Positions 1-8,132 of a stretch of 50,647 nt of DNA are shown here, piece by piece. Below the pieces are notes generated by a model. That model had not been told where the DNA came from. It ran no database searches and worked only from the letters and a program-made list of their open reading frames with translations. The stretch is from Candidatus Pacearchaeota archaeon CG_4_10_14_0_2_um_filter_35_33 (GTDB lineage: Archaea; Nanobdellota; Nanobdellia; Pacearchaeales; GW2011-AR1). A program made the position numbers and the translations under genes. Position 1 is the stretch's first letter; each line of letters opens with the position of its first letter. The stretch spans positions 1 through 50,647 of the forward strand of contig PFOR01000024.1 in the NCBI GenBank assembly GCA_002792635.1, in the 5' to 3' direction.

Positions 1-93
1 GTAAAAATGCTTATGGGTTTGAAGAAGTGAAATAATTTCTTTAATTTTTCAAGGACTTTTAAACAGGAACTATTTATTAAACAAGGCTGGAAT

Positions 94-192
94 ATGGTTA
101 CTACTTATGCTCCTGAGACTATTATTTCTGATGTTGAGATAAGAGTGAGTGTAGAAAAATTAATCAAACTTCTTTCTGAGTTGGAAATTTAG
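94..192 (+). CDS. Possible 32-residue small protein
   Basis: An ATG opens a 32-codon frame ending in TAG; the product begins MVTTYAPETII and has a short amphipathic C-terminal helix. An AT-rich TATA-like stretch lies about 18-24 bp upstream, slightly too close for the 25-26 bp spacing typical of this window. No family is recognised. The rest of positions 1-221 shows nothing certain; bases 1-30 read as VKMLMGLKK plus stop and could be the tail of a gene outside the window. The call is weak because an ORF this short can arise by chance. Confidence 0.22.
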   Translation: MVTTYAPETIISDVEIRVSVEKLIKLLSELEI

Positions 193-221
193 CTAAACTC
201 TTCTAAAACTTCACCAATGTT

Positions 222-556
222 TTATTTTTTATTTACAGATAGATGGAAATGAAAGATATTTCTATCAAGGTATTCTCCGACGATATAGATTTTTGATTTT
301 CCTTTTTCTATATTGAAGAAAATTGCAACACCCAGTTTTACATACATGCTAGTGCCTTCTTTATCGGTTATCAATATGAAAATATCTGAGTTTCTAACGC
401 CTTCTATGTCACGAATTGAGACTTTTTGTGACGCTTCTTTATTCTTTCCATATCGTTTTATGCTAATGTCCTTTGTCCAGTCAGCAGTTATTTCATGCCC
501 TTTTTCTTTTAGACTTGTTCTGCTCGTGCTGTTCTTGATGCTATGTAGAATTTTAT
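222..556 (-). pseudogene. Decayed nucleoside 2-deoxyribosyltransferase-like gene
   Basis: Two adjacent frames together read as one deoxyribosyltransferase-fold protein. The N-terminal piece is KFYIASRTARAEQV followed by a stop. The second frame continues with KEKGHEITADW, a D-I-E-G-V-R-N-SDIFIL segment, a GVAIFF segment and an IYIVGEY strand. Three lesions are visible. The start codon, expected to overlap the stop of the upstream OB-fold gene as ATGA, is ATA. A short deletion after EQV shifts the frame. The catalytic Glu expected in the motif Y-V-E-L-G-V-A-I is Lys (YVKLGVAI). It lies directly downstream of the RPA-like gene with the former overlap still visible. Family assignment is by motif; loss of function is inferred. 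Confidence 0.72.
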
Positions 557-1167
557 CCTAGATATCTTAACTTACCCGGTCTTGGTTCGTAGACAAGACC
601 TTCTTCTAAGAGTTTTTTGATTTCTTGGTTGATTGTTTGAGGTGTTTCTTTTAAATCTGTTATCATTTGTTCTATGTCTGCTCCGCCTTCGCTTTCTTTG
701 TTCTTTAAAGTCTCAAGAATCTTGGCTCGAAGTTCTGTTGCCTGAGCTTTATTAAGAGTTTTTGGTTTTTCTAAATCCGTTTCAAGCTTTCTTAGCATTA
801 GATATTCTGGCGTTCTTGGCTTAACTATTTCCGGGAGGATGTAGAGTTCGTTGTTCCAGCTTCTTAATACTCCTATTACCTGTATTGTGTCCCCTTGAGA
901 TAGTTTATCTAGTTTTTGAATCTCTTCACCAAAGTTTTTTAATTTTATTTGGCCTGACGCATCATCTAGAGTTACAGAGGCGAATTTTTTTTCGTCGTCT
1001 TGGACATATTTTTCTATTACATTAGCAATAATGTTTACTCTGACTATGTGTTTATCTCCTAATTCTAGAAGTCTGAATTTATCGGCATCTAAGACTGGTT
1101 TTCCAGATAATATGTCCCCAATTCTTAGCTTATAAGCTATATTTCTTTTGAATTGTTCTTCCGGCAT
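553..1167 (-). CDS. RPA-like single-stranded DNA-binding protein (OB fold plus C-terminal winged helix)
   Basis: 204 residues. Residues about 35-120 have the beta-strand pattern of an OB fold (VRVNIIANVIEKY, FASVTLDDASGQIKLKNF, GDTIQVIGVLRSW, LYILPEIVKP). Residues about 140-204 are helical and end in a winged-helix-like unit (TINQEIKKLLEEGLVYEPRPGKLRYLG split over the end). This order matches the RPA32/archaeal RPA-associated type that binds single-stranded DNA in replication and repair. A TATA-like TTAAATAA about 30 nt upstream suggests its own promoter although it follows the small gene at 1192-1470. The MCM gene is close by on the same strand. The stop overlaps the mutated start of the deoxyribosyltransferase remnant. 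Confidence 0.75.
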   Translation of the reverse strand: MPEEQFKRNIAYKLRIGDILSGKPVLDADKFRLLELGDKHIVRVNIIANVIEKYVQDDEKKFASVTLDDASGQIKLKNFGEEIQKLDKLSQGDTIQVIGVLRSWNNELYILPEIVKPRTPEYLMLRKLETDLEKPKTLNKAQATELRAKILETLKNKESEGGADIEQMITDLKETPQTINQEIKKLLEEGLVYEPRPGKLRYLG

Positions 1168-1191
1168 TTTTGTTAAAATAATTGGTGTTAT

Positions 1192-1470
1192 TTAAGGATT
1201 GTTATGGTTAAAGTAATTAGGAAGGAAGGGCGTGTAAGAATTACCTGGTATTTGGAGATATGGCGGTCTGCCTTCTCCATTTGAAAAAATTTGAGCGAAT
1301 GACTTTTCTCCTGCATTTGGTTCTTCAATTATCCTTATCCGTATTCCTTTTGGTTCTGCGAAAGGATTTTTTGAAGTTTCTTCACTTACAGGAGTTCGAG
1401 GGCGATGTTTTCTTGCTACAATTGATTCCTTTCTTCTTGCTATTCTTAGAGCCTCATTGATAGTTTGCAT
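1192..1470 (-). CDS. Small basic, proline-rich hypothetical protein
   Basis: 92 residues starting MQTINEALRIARRK. The N-terminal third is a basic helix, the remainder is rich in Pro, Asn and Arg and probably disordered (IRIRIIEEPNAG, PYLQIPGNSYTPF). No family is recognised. A TATA-like CTTATAAAA about 30 bp upstream of the ATG supports leaderless transcription and the chosen start. The RPA-like gene follows 24 nt after its stop, so co-transcription is possible. A plus-strand reading of the same DNA was rejected because it lacks a promoter and has a shadow-like composition. Confidence 0.5.
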   Translation of the reverse strand: MQTINEALRIARRKESIVARKHRPRTPVSEETSKNPFAEPKGIRIRIIEEPNAGEKSFAQIFSNGEGRPPYLQIPGNSYTPFLPNYFNHNNP

Positions 1471-1486
1471 AATTAAATAGGGGGGA

Positions 1487-1501
1487 AAGGTTTTATAAGG
1501 A
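1487..1501. promoter_or_regulatory. Shared divergent TATA-like promoter
   Basis: The GGTTTTATAAGG block is centred 26 bp upstream of the CYTH gene start at 1521, and on the other strand its reverse (CTTATAAAAC) is about 25 bp from the start at 1470. One near-symmetrical TATA-like box may serve both divergent genes. Spacing implies leaderless mRNAs in both directions. Inferred from spacing only. Confidence 0.45.
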
Positions 1502-1520
1502 TTTTTTTGATTGAAATGGG

Positions 1521-2084
1521 ATGAATGAGGAAGTTGAAATTAAGGTTGAGCTCAAGAATCCTGAAGAAGTTGATAAAAAACTCAGGGAAATTGCGAAATT
1601 TGTGAAGGCCAAGGATCAAAAGGATGACTATTATACTCCAGCCCATAAGGATTTTTTTGATAAGAAAGTACCGGATGAATACTTAAGAGTTCGATATGAA
1701 GACGGGAGGAGTGAATTATGTTATCATTATCTTCATTTGGCTGCTGATGAGGCCGTTACCCTGTATAAAACTGATGAATATGAAGTAAAAATTGAGGATG
1801 CGGAGATGATGAAGACCATTTTAGAGAAATTGGACATGGTTCATAAAGTGACTGTTAACAAGCATAGAAAGACCTTTGATTATAAGGAATTTGAAGTTGT
1901 TTTGGATTATATTGAGGAACTCGGAAATTATATCGAAGTTGAGTTGAAAAAAGTTGAAGGAAGTTTTGAGGATATGTTGCAGAAGTGTTATGGCGTTTTA
2001 GATGAGGTTGGTGCTGAATGGGAAAAAATACCTGCTGAACTTAGGGGATATCCTATCATGATTTTGGCTAAGAAAAGTTTATAG
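1521..2084 (+). CDS. CYTH domain protein (triphosphate tunnel metalloenzyme / CyaB-like)
   Basis: 187 residues. The N-terminal ExExK signature (EVEIKVEL, residues 4-8) defines the CYTH superfamily. Downstream, charged strands expected to line the tunnel follow: YLRVRYEDG, VTLYKTDEYEVKIED, VNKHRKTFDYKEFEVVLDYIEELGNYIEVE. CYTH proteins act on triphosphate substrates (adenylate cyclase IV, thiamine triphosphatase, inorganic triphosphatase); the exact substrate cannot be read from sequence. Archaeal CyaB-like members are usually of this length. A TATA-like box 26 bp upstream supports the ATG at 1521. The C-terminus overlaps the convergent MCM gene by 6 nt. Confidence 0.82.
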   Translation: MNEEVEIKVELKNPEEVDKKLREIAKFVKAKDQKDDYYTPAHKDFFDKKVPDEYLRVRYEDGRSELCYHYLHLAADEAVTLYKTDEYEVKIEDAEMMKTILEKLDMVHKVTVNKHRKTFDYKEFEVVLDYIEELGNYIEVELKKVEGSFEDMLQKCYGVLDEVGAEWEKIPAELRGYPIMILAKKSL

Positions 2085-4088
2085 TTTTTGAATGAACCCT
2101 TTCTTTGGCTTGAAGATGTCTCCGGATTTGGAAAGCTGAGTAATGGCTTCTTCCAGCTCAGTTTCTGTCATTGAATCTTGGAGCTCTTTTTGTAATTCTT
2201 CTAATGGGATTAGTTTGCCCAATCTTGATTCTAACTGAGAGATTGTTTCTTTTACATGAATTATTTTGCCTCTTTTTGAAGATGAGATTCCTGTTGTGAT
2301 TCTGTCGATATCGAATGTTTGGGTTTCTTCATCATAGCCGACTTGACTTAGTGAGAATTTTAGTAAATCTATTGCTCTTTTGGCATCTTCCCCGCCTACT
2401 GTTTCAGATAATCTGATACGAGCGCATGATTCTGATAAACGAATGATAGCTTCTAATTGTCTAGCCGTGATTGGGATTGGTTTTATGTCCGTGTCAGTTC
2501 TACCTGATTGGTTTCTTAAAGTTATATAGAAATCCTTGATTTCTTCTACGGCTGTGTCTGTCAATTTTGGAGAAAGTCTTTTTGCGTATGCTATATATTT
2601 TCTTAATAAATTTGGTTCGATGACATCTCTAATTACTTCTTGCTGATGTTCTTCCAATACATGGGACGCGATTGCTTCATCTTGGGCTTTGTTCGGTAAA
2701 TCTCTTAAGACAAATGTGATGTCGAATCTGGATAATAATGCAGGAGAAATATCTATTTGTTGTGGGATTGGAGAATAGGGCTCGAAGCGTCCGAATTTTG
2801 GATTTCCGGCTGCCAGGACAGATGTTTCCGCTCTTAATGTTGCTTGAATATTAGCTTTGGAAATTGTGACTGTTTGTTGTTCCATTGCTTCGTGCATTGT
2901 TGATCTGTCATGTTCGTTCATTTTTTCAATTTCGTCTATGCATACCAGGCCTTTGTTTGACAACACCATTGCACCAGCTTCTAAGCTCCAACCACGAAGA
3001 AATTCATCTTTCACAACTGCTGCTGTTAACCCGGCCGCGGTTGCTGCTTTTCCAGAAACATAACGGCCTTTTGGCGCTATATTGGAAACGAATTTTAGAG
3101 TTACAGATTTTGCTACTCCAGGATCTCCTACTAATAGGATATGTATGTCTCCCCTTGTTTTGCCGCCATCAGATTTTACTTTTTTTACTCCTGAGAATAG
3201 CTGGAGAAGAATGGCTTCTTTGATTTTGTCGTATCCATAAACACTTGGTGATATGCTTTGAGTCAATCTTTTGTATACATGAGGGTCTGCTGCTAGTTCA
3301 AGAATTTGTTTCTCTTCTTCTTCAGAAATTTCTAGATCTGCATAAGTTTCTTCCAGTGGTGTGATAAAATTGGCTTCTACGGCTAAGTCAAACAATGTAG
3401 AAATGGAGCCAGCCTGTAGTGGGCGGGGAACTTCTTTTAGAATTCCGAGAACTTTTACTTTGCTTCCAGGGGTTGTTCTTTCTTCCATTTTGGGGTCAAC
3501 AAGATCTTCCTTCAAGAATACGTTGATTCTTCTTGGTTGTTCTCCCCCTTCTAGCATATCAGGAGATTCTTCTATCACTAATCTTTGGGCATCTACCATT
3601 TCTTTTGAGAGGAGTTTGAACTGTCCTTTCCTTCCGCAAGAGCATCTTGCTGGTTCTCTAAATTTTTTGTCTATTTGTAAAACGGAAAGGATTGCCCCAC
3701 ATGTAGGACATTCAAATCGGGCATTAACTACTTGTGGAAGAACATCAGAAGCTTGCTTTACGATACCTTCCACCTGAATGAATTTATCTAAATGCTTGGC
3801 CCTGATTTCCCTGATTTTGACATCTACTGATGGTGGAACCCCTTTCAGTCTTAATCTTGGGTTAGAAACGAGTCCTGCTTCATCTATAGCCATCTCTAAA
3901 TGGGCAAGAGTTTCTTCAGGATTTTCAAGGAGTTTTTCTGATAAGGCGGGAGAGTATTCTGTTATGTAGTGGAATGGGAGATAGATGATTCTTTCTCCTT
4001 CCCGGAATGAACGGCCAAGTTCTTTTTTGTAAGATTCCAAGAAATTTTTAGCTTCTTGAATAATATCCTCTGTTTTTTTTAACTCCAT
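2079..4088 (-). CDS. mcm: Replicative DNA helicase MCM
   Basis: 669 residues, the usual length of archaeal MCM. The N-terminal domain carries a zinc-binding set of cysteines near residues 127, 130, 149 and 151 (CPTCG, CSCGRKG). The AAA+ core has Walker A GDPGVAKS (about 321-328), Walker B VCIDEIEKM (about 381-389), sensor region VLAAGNPKFG and the arginine-finger motif LLSRFD. The C-terminus is a winged helix. The protein forms hexamers and unwinds DNA at the replication fork. There is no intein. The gene lies among replication and translation genes, with aRF1 upstream on the same strand after a 45-nt gap. Confidence 0.97.
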   Translation of the reverse strand: MELKKTEDIIQEAKNFLESYKKELGRSFREGERIIYLPFHYITEYSPALSEKLLENPEETLAHLEMAIDEAGLVSNPRLRLKGVPPSVDVKIREIRAKHLDKFIQVEGIVKQASDVLPQVVNARFECPTCGAILSVLQIDKKFREPARCSCGRKGQFKLLSKEMVDAQRLVIEESPDMLEGGEQPRRINVFLKEDLVDPKMEERTTPGSKVKVLGILKEVPRPLQAGSISTLFDLAVEANFITPLEETYADLEISEEEEKQILELAADPHVYKRLTQSISPSVYGYDKIKEAILLQLFSGVKKVKSDGGKTRGDIHILLVGDPGVAKSVTLKFVSNIAPKGRYVSGKAATAAGLTAAVVKDEFLRGWSLEAGAMVLSNKGLVCIDEIEKMNEHDRSTMHEAMEQQTVTISKANIQATLRAETSVLAAGNPKFGRFEPYSPIPQQIDISPALLSRFDITFVLRDLPNKAQDEAIASHVLEEHQQEVIRDVIEPNLLRKYIAYAKRLSPKLTDTAVEEIKDFYITLRNQSGRTDTDIKPIPITARQLEAIIRLSESCARIRLSETVGGEDAKRAIDLLKFSLSQVGYDEETQTFDIDRITTGISSSKRGKIIHVKETISQLESRLGKLIPLEELQKELQDSMTETELEEAITQLSKSGDIFKPKKGFIQKL

Positions 4089-4133
4089 AGAAATTGAATG
4101 CCTGAGGGATTTATATGGTTTGTTATGCTATGA

Positions 4134-5228
4134 CTATTCTATTGGGAACCTTAGGATGGCACCTATGCCTTTTGTGATGTTAAGGAACTGCTCTCCTTCT
4201 TTGGTTTCCAATGATACTATAATAATATGAGAACCTATATTCTCTGCTTTTTTCTCAAATTCGGCTTGTTTTTCTTTATCCAAGAATTTGGATAATAATA
4301 AGGTGTCCACAGCCCCTCTTTTCATTGCCAGGTTAGTTTTTTCTTCCCCGTATGTAGCATGGGATCTGTGTTTCCCAAGAGTTTCGAAGAACTTTTCTAC
4401 AGCATTTTTTTCTTTTATCAATTCTTGTTCTTGGATATCATTTTGAGAATCTTCTACTAATAGTTCTAAGCCATGTTCATCTACATATCCTATGTCTTTT
4501 ACGGAAATGACTTTTTCCTTCAATTTTGTTGCTAACTGTCCTTCTTCTAGGAACTCCTCCTTGGTGGGTATTGGTCCTCCGACAAGAATTCCTTTTAATC
4601 TTGGCATTTCAAAGAATAATTTTTTCATTTCTTCTGCTACTCTTCTGAAGAATTCTTTAGCTAAGCCTTCTGTGATTCTATGGAATCTTTGTGCTGATTG
4701 TCCCCCAGCTCTAATCTTTCCCGGAACTCCTGATGAAAGCTTAGTAAGGACTTTTATTTCTCGGCCTTCTAGCAGGCCAATTGTAGCGTCTTTCCTGTCT
4801 ATAACTAAAAGGCCATAAACTTCGTCTGTTTGTGCCATCTCTTTTAATGGGTCTAGGATAAATATTTGATCACAACGATACATTCGAGTATTAAGGGGTT
4901 TTGGAGGGTCTATCTGCCATATCTGGACATCAGAGGAACCTTCATCTTCGGCAACATTTCCTGCAAATACGGCCAACCCATTTGGAGGAGTTTGTTTGTA
5001 ATCTTTTAGGTTTCTTATAATCATGTCTAATGCGTCAATAACGTTTTTTCTTGTTGTTTTGGACTTTATATTGGCCGCAGTGGATTTTTCTGCTTCTAAT
5101 TGGCGAACAACTTGACTGATATTGAAACCTGCCGGTATCATAACCGTTACAAATTGGGTGTGACGGCCACGTTTATCTTCAAGTTCTGTTATTATTTCTT
5201 CTAATTCAAGTTTTTCTTTCTCGTCCAT
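4134..5228 (-). CDS. prf1: Archaeal peptide chain release factor aRF1
   Basis: 364 residues. Domain 1 carries NIKS (residues 53-56) and the YxCxxxF element (YRCDQIF, about 118-124) that read stop codons; domain 2 carries GGQ (about 175-177, within GKIRAGGQSAQRF) for peptidyl-tRNA hydrolysis; the C-terminal eRF1 domain 3 ends ITKGIGAILRFPIE. The protein is about 50 residues shorter than typical archaeal aRF1. The shortening falls in domain 3, where the usual mini-domain between the VDTLLLS strand and the IIIVSLET strand is reduced to a short helix. All catalytic and recognition elements remain. Confidence 0.95.
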   Translation of the reverse strand: MDEKEKLELEEIITELEDKRGRHTQFVTVMIPAGFNISQVVRQLEAEKSTAANIKSKTTRKNVIDALDMIIRNLKDYKQTPPNGLAVFAGNVAEDEGSSDVQIWQIDPPKPLNTRMYRCDQIFILDPLKEMAQTDEVYGLLVIDRKDATIGLLEGREIKVLTKLSSGVPGKIRAGGQSAQRFHRITEGLAKEFFRRVAEEMKKLFFEMPRLKGILVGGPIPTKEEFLEEGQLATKLKEKVISVKDIGYVDEHGLELLVEDSQNDIQEQELIKEKNAVEKFFETLGKHRSHATYGEEKTNLAMKRGAVDTLLLSKFLDKEKQAEFEKKAENIGSHIIIVSLETKEGEQFLNITKGIGAILRFPIE

Positions 5229-5275
5229 GATAATGTGAGAAAAGTTTCGGTTATAAATGTTGGTTTTTTAATGAG

Positions 5276-5284
5276 ATTTATAAA
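5276..5284 (+). promoter_or_regulatory. TATA box of the interrupted gene at 5306
   Basis: GATTTATAAAT is centred 26 bp upstream of the ATG at 5306, the same spacing seen for many intact genes in this window. It supports 5306 as the original start of the interrupted gene rather than the internal TTG at 5522. Confidence 0.55.
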
Positions 5285-5305
5285 TGACTATTTGGATTTT
5301 TTTAA

Positions 5306-5782
5306 ATGATTTATTCAGTTAATCATAATATAAGGCAGAACGATTCTATTTTAGCGATAGCTTATAGTTATTTATTTTTGCCTGAAACCTATATTGCAGA
5401 TACTAATCAGGATTTCGTTAAACATAAGAGTTTGATTGTTCCCGCAAATAGAAAATTTTGACCGGCAAGAGCATATAATGGGCAGGCTATTGTTAAGCTA
5501 CAGTCTCAGTAAATTTTTGATTTGGTTAGTGTTGGTGAGTGTAGAGGGGAAATGACATATCTTTCTGGACATACCCTTGATGTTGGATTCAATACTGTTA
5601 GTGAGAGTCTAAGAGATTTTATTGGAGGGCATGCTAGGATTAGTGATGTTATGATTAGTTATGTTCCATCTACTGAAGATATTCAGCTTTTAGCGTTCTA
5701 TACAAGGAGGGATTTAGATTTGGATGACGAGCCTGTTAAGAATAGAATTTTAGGTTTATTTAGAGCTCCTCAGTTTTCTTAA
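5306..5782 (+). pseudogene. Unknown gene interrupted by two in-frame stop codons
   Basis: One frame runs from ATG 5306 to TAA 5780-5782, broken by TGA at 5459-5461 (after VPANRKF) and TAA at 5510-5512 (after KLQSQ). Segments before, between and after the stops have coding character in the same frame: MIYSVNHNIRQND, then PARAYNGQAIVKL, then GEMTYLSGHTLDVGF and STEDIQLLAFYTRRDL. The promoter box is intact and correctly spaced. No family is recognised; the ancestral product was about 157 residues. A shorter product starting at TTG 5522 (86 residues) is possible but has no promoter or ribosome site. The end overlaps the convergent valS by 4 nt. Confidence 0.6.
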
Positions 5783-8082
5783 ATAAATTCAACTTTGAAT
5801 TTGCCTGTTTTGATTTCTTTTGCGGAGGCGACTGTTTGTAAATCTTGTAGGCAGTTCTTTAGAATGGATTTATCTTTTGCAGGAATTGTTAACATGATTT
5901 CTGCTTTCATTGATTTCTTAGCTTTTGATTTTGCCTGTCTTACTTTGGCAATTGTGTTTAATAGAAGATTCCAGGTTTTGTCGTCTGTCTTTTTTGAAGT
6001 TGATTTTGGCCACTCAGTTATATGGATGGATGCCGTTTTCTCGTTTTTCTTAAAGTGTTGTTGGTAAATTTCTTCTGTGATAAAAGGGGTTATAGGAGCC
6101 ATCAACTTTAGGAGTGTTAGGAGTGATTGGTATAAAGTGTAAAAGGCAGAGGCTTGTTCCTTTTTGTTGCCATTGTAAACCCTGTATTTTACAATTTCAA
6201 GATAGTTGTCTGTGAAGTTTTGCCAGAAGAATTTTTCTGTTAATTGCTTGGCTTTCATGTAATTATATTGTTCAAATGCTTTGGTCACTTTCTGGATTAA
6301 AGAATTTAGCTGTTCTAGGAACAGTTTATCCACTTTTTCGAGAGTTGGCTGTTTTTTTTGGTAAACTAAATTCAGAAAAACGAAATTGGTTGCATTTAGT
6401 ATTTTGGTTATGAATTTCTTTCCGGTAATGAGGTCTTTTTCTTGATAGTCCAGATCTTCTCCTAATTTAGAACTTGCTGCCCAAAACCTTAATGCGTCAG
6501 CACCATATTCACCCATTATTTTTTGTGGCCTGATTGCGTTTCCCTTTGATTTTGACATCTTCTCTCCCTTTCTGGTTACGAATCCAGAAATTGCTATCTC
6601 TTTCCAGGGTATGGAATTATTATGATAGAGTGCTCTAACAATTGTGTAGAATGCCCATGTTCTTATTATGTCATGTGCCTGAGGCCTTAGGGAATAGGGG
6701 ATGTTGACTTTCGTTCTGGATGCTGCCAGTTGTGGGGTTAGAGATGATGTGGCCCAGGTGTCAAGAACTTTTGTTTCTGGTTCTAGTTTTGAGTTACATT
6801 TTTTGCATTTCTTTTTTACTTGAACAGGGTCTATGGGGAGTTCTTTTGATTCTGCAACTACAATTGATTTACAGGTTCTACAATGCCATGCCGGAATTGG
6901 GACGCCGAAGTGTCTTTCTCTTGATATAGACCAGTCCCACTCTAATCCTTCAATCCAGGATTTGTATCTCTTATACATAAATGAGGGATACCACTTTATT
7001 TTCTTTCCTTGTTCGATTAGCTTTTTCTTTTCAGGAAGCTTAATGAACCATTGTTCTGTTGGAAGGAATTCTATTTCTTTTTGAGATTTTTCGTATACAT
7101 TCACAGAATGAGTTATCTTTTTCTGTTCGATTATTAATCCAGATTTTTCTAAATCCTCAAGGATTTTTTTTCTTGCTTCTGTTGATGGAAGTCCTTTGTA
7201 TTTTGTAATATTTAGCTTTCCGTCTTTAGTTAAGATTATTTTTGGATTTAGCTTGTATTTTTTTACTGCTTCGACATCATATTTGTCTCCGTAAGAACAA
7301 ACCATTAAGATTCCGGTGCCTTTATCTATTTTGGCTGATTCATCCGCAATAATTGGGACTTCTTGGTTGAACAATGGAACCTTTGCTTTTTTTCCTATTA
7401 AGGATTTATATCTTTTGTCTTTTGGATTTACGAAAACTGCTAAACAAGCGGGAAGTAATTCTGGGCGAGTGGTTGCTATAGGTAACGTTTTTCCAGACGA
7501 TGTGAATTTTATTGTTGTAAAGAGGGATTTTTTTTCTAAATCTTCTAATTCTGCTTGTGCGACAGGTGTTTGAAATTCTGTATCCCAGATTGTTGGGAAT
7601 TCGTCGAGGTATACTAGATTTTTTTTGTACAAGTCTATGAAATATTGTTGAGATAATTTTCTGGATTTGTCATCTATAGTGGAGTAATAGATGTTGTAAT
7701 CGCATGAAATTGCGAGGTCTTTCCAGTCTTGGATGAATTTAGGGGTAATTTCTTTTATAGTTTTTAGACAAAGATTTATGAAATCATCCCGGTCCATTTT
7801 GGAGCTTTTTACCCCTTTTAGTTTTTGTATTAATTTTTCTGTTGGCAGTCCATTATCGTCTGTTCCAAAAGGGTAGAAGACATTGAATCCAGACATTCTC
7901 TTAAATCTAGCAATGAAGTCTTGTTGAGAATATGAGAATGCGTGTCCTATGTGCATTTCTCCTGAAACGGTTGGGGGGGGAGTGTCTATAGAAAATATTG
8001 GTTTTTCGGATGTTGAGAATTGATAGACTTTATTGTCTTCCCAGTATTTCTTCCATTTTTCTTCTAGGGCTTTGATATCCAT
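5779..8082 (-). CDS. valS: Valyl-tRNA synthetase
   Basis: 767 residues. Class I aminoacyl-tRNA synthetase that charges tRNA-Val in the cytoplasm. The HIGH motif is at about 44-47 (GEMHIGHAFSY) and KMSKS at about 507-511 (GEKMSKSKGN). The large editing insertion (CP1) lies between them and contains TTRPELLPACLAVFVNP. A zinc-binding Cys set is seen in CRTCKSIV and CKKCNSKL. The anticodon-binding helical domain follows KMSKS and the protein ends with a short basic tail; a long C-terminal coiled coil like that of bacterial ValRS is not evident. An isolated gene with endonuclease III divergent upstream. Confidence 0.95.
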   Translation of the reverse strand: MDIKALEEKWKKYWEDNKVYQFSTSEKPIFSIDTPPPTVSGEMHIGHAFSYSQQDFIARFKRMSGFNVFYPFGTDDNGLPTEKLIQKLKGVKSSKMDRDDFINLCLKTIKEITPKFIQDWKDLAISCDYNIYYSTIDDKSRKLSQQYFIDLYKKNLVYLDEFPTIWDTEFQTPVAQAELEDLEKKSLFTTIKFTSSGKTLPIATTRPELLPACLAVFVNPKDKRYKSLIGKKAKVPLFNQEVPIIADESAKIDKGTGILMVCSYGDKYDVEAVKKYKLNPKIILTKDGKLNITKYKGLPSTEARKKILEDLEKSGLIIEQKKITHSVNVYEKSQKEIEFLPTEQWFIKLPEKKKLIEQGKKIKWYPSFMYKRYKSWIEGLEWDWSISRERHFGVPIPAWHCRTCKSIVVAESKELPIDPVQVKKKCKKCNSKLEPETKVLDTWATSSLTPQLAASRTKVNIPYSLRPQAHDIIRTWAFYTIVRALYHNNSIPWKEIAISGFVTRKGEKMSKSKGNAIRPQKIMGEYGADALRFWAASSKLGEDLDYQEKDLITGKKFITKILNATNFVFLNLVYQKKQPTLEKVDKLFLEQLNSLIQKVTKAFEQYNYMKAKQLTEKFFWQNFTDNYLEIVKYRVYNGNKKEQASAFYTLYQSLLTLLKLMAPITPFITEEIYQQHFKKNEKTASIHITEWPKSTSKKTDDKTWNLLLNTIAKVRQAKSKAKKSMKAEIMLTIPAKDKSILKNCLQDLQTVASAKEIKTGKFKVEFI

Positions 8083-8132
8083 GTATTAGAGTAAGGAGAA
8101 AGGTATTTTAAAGATTATTACTGGTGATTTAC

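Noticed and set aside
313-561. 82-residue plus-strand ORF
   Set aside because: It is antisense to the two-frame deoxyribosyltransferase remnant, which has clear motifs; the ORF itself has a hydrophobic shadow composition and no promoter.
5459-5461. TGA as selenocysteine codon
   Set aside because: No SECIS-like structure was seen and a second stop (TAA) follows 16 codons later in the same frame, so a pseudogene is simpler.
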